Shown piece after piece: positions 58,230-64,000 of a DNA stretch of 64,000 bases. Made by a program: the position numbers and the translations under genes. Numbering within the stretch: position 1 is the stretch's first letter; each line of letters begins with the position of its first letter. The notes below the pieces were generated by a model. It saw only the letters and a list, made by a program, of their open reading frames with translations. It searched no databases and was not told the origin of the DNA. The DNA lies in NCBI GenBank assembly GCA_036936605.1, contig JAUPFV010000005.1, positions 53,340,742 through 53,404,741 on the forward strand. The letters are read 5' to 3'. The DNA is from Limnanthes douglasii subsp. nivea. Its lineage: Eukaryota > Streptophyta > Magnoliopsida > Brassicales > Limnanthaceae.

Positions 58230-58435
58230 TGCGGACCATCCGCTCAGACGTGCGGATGGTCCGCACGATTCAAAAGGTAACGGCTAGTAGCCGTTACCTT
58301 TTTGAAACTGGGGCATCCGGACCATCCGGACGCAGGTCCGGATCGTCCGATTTGCCTGTCCGGGCGAAACCGTCCGGATGCCCCGGACCATGTGCCCAGA
58401 CCATCCGGACGCCCATCCGGATGGTCCGGACGAAA
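58230..58435. promoter_or_regulatory. Cluster of TCCGGA / GGTCCG motifs upstream of the element B promoter
   Basis: Roughly a dozen copies of GGTCCGGA, ATCCGGAC or GGATGGTCCG occur in both orientations within 200 bp, in otherwise AT-rich DNA. Inverted copies of a GGTAACGGC-type motif (58275-58303) lie within it. Element A keeps three such motifs in the same place. They could be binding sites for the transposase or for the element's own protein; this is inference. Confidence 0.6.
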
Positions 58436-58466
58436 AAAAAAAATCGGTTTTTTCAAAAAAAAATAT

Positions 58467-58494
58467 GGGTCTCCCCTATAAATAGAGGAGACTC
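58467..58494 (+). promoter_or_regulatory. Near-palindromic TATA promoter in element B
   Basis: GGGTCTCCCCTA and TAGAGGAGACTC flank TAAA, two mismatches from a perfect palindrome, with TATAAATA at the centre. It lies about 200 bp before the ATG at 58692, with a CT-rich leader between. Confidence 0.75.
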
Positions 58495-58691
58495 CAACTC
58501 CAACCTCACACACTCTCTAAATCTACTATAAACTCTTTAAATCTCTCAATTTGTTCTAGATTTTGTTATTAAGCTTAACTTTTGTATTTTACATATCGTA
58601 CTTCTGTTTTCGAAATAGTTAGATTTTTTTTTCGAAAAAAAATTATTATTAGTTTGTATTAGTTATTATTTGTGCTTATTTCCTATTTCCA

Positions 58692-59213
58692 ATGCCGTCT
58701 TGTGGCTTCAACAACAGGTTAGGACAAGCAACTCCGAAAACTGATTTTTTGGAATTTTCTTCTTTTATGATGTCTCCTCCACCCGAGAGGGATCCGATCA
58801 CACGACGCATCAAATGTGCCACTGAACCTACGAATATGAGTAAGACTCTCAAACAAAATTTTAGTTTGAAATTTTCTGATAAGGAGAGGCGAAACTTCAA
58901 ACTTGTTAGTACTACACGTACGACTGTTAGTAAGACCGCCAAACCAAATTTTAGTTCTAAAATGGTCGACAAGGTGACACGAAGTGTCAAACACCCAACT
59001 ATAACCAAGACTAAGAGTAAGACCGTTGTTCCTAAACAAAGTCTTAGTACGAAGACGAAGATGGTCGATTTGATTGTTGCTGCGTTAAGTAAGGTTAATC
59101 GTGAGACTCGAGGACAAGTTTTGGGAGATCCATTACAAATTGCAGCTACTGTTGAGAAAGTTTTGCGACTTAAAAAAGTGGTTAGCGACAAGAGACTAAA
59201 AAATGTATTTTAG
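58692..59213 (+). CDS. Basic repeat protein of unknown family, 173 aa, in element B
   Basis: The ORF starts MPSCGFNNRLGQATP and ends SDKRLKNVF. It is rich in Lys, Ser and Thr and strongly basic. Three repeats of about 30 residues begin near residues 50, 80 and 109, each opening with SKT (SKTLKQNFSLKFSDKERRNF, SKTAKPNFSSKMVDKVTRSV, SKTVVPKQSLSTKTKMVDLI). At DNA level the starts are 90 and 87 bp apart, so the frame was kept. A possible helical C-terminus (VDLIVAALSKVNRETRGQV) follows. I see no hAT transposase motif, signal peptide or membrane segment. The ORF has a TATA promoter upstream. It may be a DNA-binding accessory protein or captured host sequence; I cannot tell. Confidence 0.55.
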   Translation: MPSCGFNNRLGQATPKTDFLEFSSFMMSPPPERDPITRRIKCATEPTNMSKTLKQNFSLKFSDKERRNFKLVSTTRTTVSKTAKPNFSSKMVDKVTRSVKHPTITKTKSKTVVPKQSLSTKTKMVDLIVAALSKVNRETRGQVLGDPLQIAATVEKVLRLKKVVSDKRLKNVF

Positions 59214-59339
59214 CAATTGCAATATTAAATATTTTAATATAACTTGTAATATTTTAGCATTTGTAATATTAAATATTTTAATATGACTTGTAATATTTTA
59301 GCATTTGTAATATTAAATATTTTAATATAACTTGTAATA

Positions 59340-59760
59340 TTTTAGCATGATAAAATATGATTTTGGTTTTAAAAATAATAAATAACACTTGTTATATTTA
59401 AAACCAAATCACAATAATAAAATTCAAAATGTAATATTAAAATTACAACAATATAATTTAAAAATAATAAATAACACTTGTTATATTTAAAACCAAATCA
59501 CAATAATAAAATTCAAATTGTAATATTAAAATTACAACAATATAACTTAAAAATAATAAATAACACTTGTAATATTTAAAACCAAATCACAATAATAAAA
59601 TTCAAAATGTAATATTAAAATTATAACAATATAACTTAAAAATAATAAATAACACTTGTAATATTTAAAAACAAATCATAGTAATAAAATTCAAAATGTA
59701 ATATTAAAATTATAACCATAAATTTTGTAATATTTTAACATGATAAGATATAGTTTTGGT
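59340..59760. repeat. Tandem array of ~89 bp units in element B
   Basis: The same unit as in element A; copies start near 59384, 59473, 59562 and 59651 (AACACTTGTTATATTTAAAACC and variants). The array directly follows the 173-codon ORF. Confidence 0.87.
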
Positions 59761-60255
59761 TTGTAATATTAAAATCAACACTACTAATATTAAATCTAAA
59801 AACATAATAATAATATTGAAAATGTGATAATAACATAAGTAATATTTAAAATTTTGGACTATATAATAATTACAACACTTAAAATATTAATAACCAACAC
59901 TTAAAATATTTTAATCGCAATATTTTTTAAATATAACATTTTGGTTATAAAATAAATAAAATCAGCATAATATTTACCAATAAACCGCCGGTTTTTTACA
60001 AATAAACTGTGGTTTCGCAGTCCTGTCGGGTTGCAGTCCTGCCGGGTTGCAGTCCTGCAAGGTTGCGGTCCTGGCGGGTTGCTCCTTATGCGGTCCTGGC
60101 GGGTTGCAGTCCTGGCGGGTTGCGGTCCTGGCGGGTTGCAGTTCTGCAAGGTTGCAGTCCTAATGGGCCAGTTTCGCAGGTAAACCACCAGTTCTTAAGC
60201 AGGTTGTCAGCTTTGAACCGTGGTTCCTGAACCATTAGACACCTCTAAACATAAC

Positions 60256-61125
60256 ACATGTTTAATATATAAGTTTCCATTTCTCTTGAACACATCTGTT
60301 AACTTCAAGTCAAAATAGCTTCGATACTTTTGCTTCGGTGACAGTAAGATACCCGAGAACCTTATTGGGCTCAAAAACTTTATAGGCAAAAAATTCGGAA
60401 GATTTACCAAATCCAATCTGTAGTGAGAGAAAGAAACAAAGAGCTTAGAGTGTGATGTGCTTGCAATCACAAACAACACCGACTCCCTTTAAAACCCAGG
60501 TATGTTTCCTTAATTTCTGTTTGTTTCCCAAAAAACTTCAATTTTTCCTACGAAAATTTAGTAACCAACTTGGGATTGTATATAAAGTTCACATGTCTGC
60601 TTAAATGGGGTGTAAGGTTTTTAAATGTATGAAAGTTGTAATAAATTTGATAATTTTATTGAATGATTAAACGTATGATAAATTATTAAAAAAAATTACC
60701 AATTGAAATATTGTTGAGGATAATGGAGAGTGTTCGTAGAGAAGTTGGGTGTTGGTGGATCATAATCATATAATGCTCTAAAGAGACTTGATCAAATTTG
60801 GTCCAAATCGTGCTTTCAAACAAAAGATACAACTGAAACCTAATGCTTAATTTTAGACAGAAAATACTATTTTTATACTTATTGTAACCTTTTTACTGAA
60901 ACAGAAGAAACTCAACAAGTATTTTATGTGTTTCTTGGATACTTAGCGATCATTCAAAACAGGTTGAGAAATCAATGAGCACATTTGACGTGGTAGTTTG
61001 TGGTGGCATTTTTGGGAGTATTTCTTGCCACTGCCATAAGCGTCAAAGGTTAAAAATCTATGTTGGAAAGAGAAATGAATTAAAAAAGGTATCTTTATTA
61101 TATCAAGTTGATATGAACTAAAGTA
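60256..61125. other. Spacer without recognisable gene
   Basis: Mixed AT-rich sequence between element B and the copia LTR; no ORF of note and no repeat structure seen. Confidence 0.4.
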
Positions 61126-61482
61126 TGTTGTGAATGAGTCGACTAATGGTTTGATAGTGTACTGTGTTTGGTAGTACAGTTTTGTGTTGTGACAATATCT
61201 TTGTTAGTCTTGTGGTATGAGCCCATTAGGCCCATTATCTAGTAAGTTCTCTTTATTCTTTATAAATAGACTACAAGGACTACACAAAATACAATCTGAA
61301 ATTTGTAACCTTATCTATTGTAGTGAAACACTTTTTCTCTGGCAGCGCCCGTGGACGTAGACATTTGTCGTACCATTTTAAATCCTGTGTTTTTTTCTTT
61401 TCTGGCATTTATCCAGTGTTCTGTTTTATTTGTGTTCTGTGCTTGAGTCATTTGTGATAAATTTCATAGTGATTTATAACGA
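61126..61482 (+). repeat. 5' LTR of the second copia element
   Basis: It starts TGTTGTGAATGAGTCG and ends near ATTTATAAC; the solo copy ends ATTTATAACA, so the last bases have mutated here. A TATA box (TATAAATA) lies at 61261-61268. The inner end is set by the primer-binding site four bases later. Confidence 0.88.
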
Positions 61483-61485
61483 AAT

Positions 61486-61498
61486 TGGTATCAGAGCC
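61486..61498 (+). other. Primer-binding site (initiator tRNA-Met)
   Basis: TGGTATCAGAGCC is the standard plant copia primer site complementary to the 3' end of initiator tRNA-Met. Confidence 0.93.
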
Positions 61499-61535
61499 AT
61501 GTTGTGAAATTAGGATTTGCAATTAGGGTTTCACA

Positions 61536-62140
61536 ATGGTGTCTACAGCAACCAAATACAAGATTGAGAAATCTGATGGGGGATCCAGCTTTACATTGTG
61601 GAAGATTAAACTAAAATATTCCTTGGTATTGCAAGGCCTGTGAAAGGCTATGGAGAATAAGTTACCAGAAGAGATGAAAGAAGAGCAGAAGAAACATTTC
61701 AAGAAAGGTCTTTGTGCTGGATTTTAGTGAGTGTGAAAGACAATATTCTTCGCGAGATTAGTAGCGAGGAGACTGTTACATGCACATGGAAGAAGCTAGG
61801 AGATCTTTACTCAGAGAAATTAGTAGTAAAGCGAGTATACTTGAAGAAGCACTTATACGATTTCAGATTGCAAGAAGGTATGTCCATAATGGAGCACTTC
61901 GATAATTTTAAATCAATTATAATGGACTTGGAGAACATAGATATCAACATTGACGATAAGGATATAGCTTGGTTTTTCTTCAGTTTTTTACCATCTCCAT
62001 ATGAAAACTTCGTAGATACCACAATATATGGTAAGGATAAGTTATCGCTAGCAGATGTCAAAGGGGCGCTAAAATCAAAGGAGTTGAGACAGTTGCAACC
62101 AGAAAATCAGGCTGAAGAGGAAGCTCTTATGACTAGGTGA
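61536..62140 (+). pseudogene. Gag of the second copia element
   Basis: The ATG at 61536 begins a copia gag (KYKIEKSDGG, FTLWKIKLKYSLVLQGL) that meets a TGA at 61641. After a frameshift near 61700 it continues as a UBN2-type gag domain (TCTWKKLGDLYSEK, VYLKKHLYDFRL, MEHFDNFKSIIMDLENI, FFSFLPSPYENFVDT) and ends near 62140. Gag would form the particle; this copy is dead. Confidence 0.88.
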
Positions 62141-62182
62141 AGATCTAGAAGCAATACGAGTTCTTTATGAAGGAATAATTGA

Positions 62183-62437
62183 ATGTCCAAATCAAAGGTA
62201 AAGAACTCAAACTGTTATGAATGCGATGAGCAGGATCATTATAGGAGAGATTGTCCGAAACTGAATGGTAAGAAGAATAATCAAAAGGAAAATGCTGCAA
62301 ACATTGTTGAAGGTGTGAACGATTCCAACGATAGTAAAAGGAGTGGTAGAGGAGATGTATTGTATGTGAGTTCAGACTGTGGGAACAACTTTTGGGTACT
62401 CGGTAATGGCGCTACATATCACATGTGTCAGTTCTAG
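62183..62437 (+). pseudogene. Zinc knuckle and protease start of the second copia element
   Basis: CYECDEQDHYRRDC is a normal CX2CX4HX4C knuckle. About 60 residues later the protease active site, usually WxLDSGASxHM, reads WVLGNGATYHM, so the catalytic Asp is gone. The frame stops at 62437. Confidence 0.85.
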
Positions 62438-62439
62438 CA

Positions 62440-63480
62440 GTGGTTCGATACTTACACGCCAATGTAGGGAACTGTCTATTTAGGGAACAGTCATTTGTTG
62501 ATTGTTGGTTGTATCAGTAACGTCATAATCAAAATGTTTGACGGGGTTGTTAGAATTTTGACGTGATTTCATGTTTCTGGTTTGAAGAGAAACATGACTT
62601 CTATTGGGGCATACTAGACTCTCGGGGTTACAAGTACCGTGCAAAAGACGATGTAATCAAAGTTACAAAAAGCTCAAGTGCATGAAAGGCAGTTTGCAGA
62701 AGGGTGTTTACATTCTCCAGAGGAATGTTGTTATGGGCGATGCTGTAGTAGCATCATCAATGAGTAATAATCAAAGTAGGCATGAGCAGTTGTAGCATTG
62801 GTGTTCTGGTCACATGAATGATAAAGGATTAACTGTTTTGGGAGATAAAGATTTTTTGAAAAGGTATAAAACAGAATCTTTGGAATTTTGTGAGCAGTGC
62901 TTGGTAAACAAACTAGAGTTAAATTCACCAAATCTTCTATAAGAAAGACTAAAAAGATAGTGAACTATATTCACTCAGATATTTGGGGCCCAAACAGAAT
63001 TCCATCAAAGAACGGAGCCAGATACTACATGAATTCTTCAAGAATAATGTGGGTTTACTTTCTGAAAACGAAAGATGAGGCATATTCAGCCTTTTTCAAT
63101 GAAAGACGATTATTGAGAAGCAAACATGAAGAAAAATCAAATGTCTTAGGACAGATAATGGGTTAGAATATTGCAGTCGTGAGTTTAACAAGTTCTGTGA
63201 AGCTGAGAGAATAGTGCGACATCACACTTATTCTCAAACACCACAATAGAACAGGGTCGCAGAAAGAATGAACATAACACTTTGTGACAAGGCACGAATC
63301 ATGCTCTCGCGTTCTGGTATGTGAAAGGATTTTGGGGTTGAAGCTATCAATACAGCGTGTTACTTGGTGAATAGGTCTCCATAAACGACTATTGATTGTA
63401 AAACTCCTTTTGAGATTTGGTGTGGATCATCGACTGATTACGAACAGTTGATGGTGTTTGATCACATGTGTATGGTCACG
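62440..63480 (+). pseudogene. Protease end and integrase remnant of the second copia element
   Basis: In broken frames are a pre-integrase zinc site (HWCSGHMNDKGL ... FCEQCLVNK), the first integrase acid (VNYIHSDIWGPN) and the region around the third acid (HTYSQTPQ...NRVAERMN) near 63220-63270. The C-terminal segment TPFEIWCGSSTDYEQLMVF follows. Stops occur at several positions. Confidence 0.82.
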
Positions 63481-64000
63481 TGAGAGATGGTAAGCTTGAG
63501 CCGAGGGAAAAAAGGGTGCATATTTCTATGATATGCTACTGGAGTGAATGGATATAGGTTATGGTGTAACTCTCAAAAGTATTCAGGTTTTCTCATTAGT
63601 AGGGACATGACTTTAAACGAGTTTTCTTCGACAATCAGAAAGAAGTAGGAGAAATGGTCTAATTAAGATCAGTTGTGAGTAAAACGGTGGAGCTTGAATT
63701 AGAATCATTTCCTATCAGGTCCAATAACTAGAGTGGTTCTGAGATAGATCCATAATCACGAGGTGAAGTGTCAGCATCAGATGATAGTGACGATGATGAG
63801 CCTGGACCATAACAACAACATTATATCATAGCATTGGCCAGAGAATGAAGATATATTAGACTTTCAAAAAAGTATGCGAATCTAGTTGCAGAAGAAGTTG
63901 AGATGCAGAAATCTAGTAGCTACGGCGAAGCTATAGCGAGTTCAGAGGCAGATCGATGGATTGGTTCTATAAGGAAATAGATTGGATCTCTTCATAAGAG
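63481..64000 (+). pseudogene. Integrase tail and start of RT of the second copia element
   Basis: The DNA near 63500-63640 corresponds to the segment between integrase and RT. Near 63870-63990 YANLVAEEVEMQKSSSY-like and EAIASSEADRWI-like readings match the usual entry into copia RT (SYxEAxxSxDxxxW). The element runs off the window. Confidence 0.6.

Larger units (their letters stand above)
57089..60247. mobile_element. hAT-like non-autonomous element B (3159 bp) with an ORF
   Basis: The left end starts TAGAGGTGTCAAACGGGTT; the right end, inverted, starts TAGAGGTGTCTAATGGTTC. Both flanks are AACATAAC (57081-57088 and 60248-60255), a perfect 8-bp duplication. Subterminal GCGGTCCTGGCGGGTT blocks lie at 57145-57285 and 60018-60170 in direct orientation. 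It shares with element A the TCCGGA cluster (58230-58435), the TATA palindrome (58467-58494), the leader and the ~89-bp array (59340-59760). It also carries the 173-codon ORF at 58692. Elements A and B are only 164 bp apart. Confidence 0.93.
61126..64000 (+). mobile_element. Decayed Ty1/copia element, 3' part beyond window
   Basis: LTR, tRNA-Met primer-binding site, gag with zinc knuckle, protease remnant, integrase remnant and the beginning of RT follow in copia order. Stops and frameshifts are frequent. The LTR matches the solo LTR at 13477-13871. Confidence 0.9.

Noticed and set aside
58676..59191. 171-codon - strand ORF opposite the 173-codon ORF
   Set aside because: The + strand frame has a promoter, leader and in-frame protein repeats; the - strand frame has none of these.

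Overview
The window is plant nuclear DNA, almost certainly from a dicot. It is AT-rich and intron-bearing, and it is packed with plant transposon families: Tat-lineage Ty3/gypsy, Ty1/copia, hAT, Mutator-like elements (MULEs), and a tRNA-derived SINE. I see no intact ordinary host gene, rRNA gene or functional tRNA gene. The host-derived sequences are two decayed gene copies: an LRR-protein pseudogene at 17.8-20.6 kb and the 5' end of a ribonucleotide reductase large-subunit gene at 39.7-40.5 kb.

Layout. 1-6.4 kb: a leftward Tat-lineage gypsy element with dual RNase H and several lesions; its 3' LTR lies outside the window. 6.4-17.8 kb: AT-rich DNA with promoter-like tandem repeats, old gypsy remnants on both strands, a 758-bp hAT MITE (12.6 kb) and a solo copia LTR (13.5 kb). 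17.8-20.6 kb: the LRR pseudogene. 20.6-25.6 kb: a 25-bp minisatellite split by a 1.9-kb long-TIR MULE with a perfect 9-bp target duplication. 25.7-25.9 kb: a SINE. 26.0-38.4 kb: a 12.4-kb MULE. 38.4-41.5 kb: the ribonucleotide reductase fragment and tandem repeats. 41.5-44.6 kb: a 5'-truncated copia element whose pol has lost the reverse transcriptase core by an in-frame deletion. 47.2-50.3 kb: a hAT element with DUF659 transposase remnants, internally deleted. 50.6-51.1 kb: another gypsy RT remnant. 54.0-56.9 and 57.1-60.2 kb: two related hAT-like elements lacking transposase. 61.1 kb to the end: a decayed copia element of the same family as the solo LTR at 13.5 kb.

The most notable unit is the 12.4-kb MULE. 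By reading splice junctions I recover an uninterrupted two-exon MURA-type transposase (711 aa) on the + strand. Convergent to it on the - strand is an uninterrupted ten-exon, 1119-aa gene ending in a Ulp1/SENP-like cysteine protease domain. Each gene sits next to its own end of the element and has a TATA box near that TIR. A small acidic-tail ORF with its own TATA box lies between them. MULEs carrying Ulp1-like genes are known in plants, but this copy looks structurally complete and may be autonomous or recently active.

The second notable unit is the hAT-like pair at 54-60 kb. They share TIRs, 8-bp target duplications, subterminal repeat blocks in direct (not inverted) orientation, a palindromic TATA-box promoter, a cluster of TCCGGA motifs and an 88-90-bp tandem array. 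The second copy also carries a 173-aa basic ORF built on three in-frame ~30-residue repeats that I cannot assign to any family.
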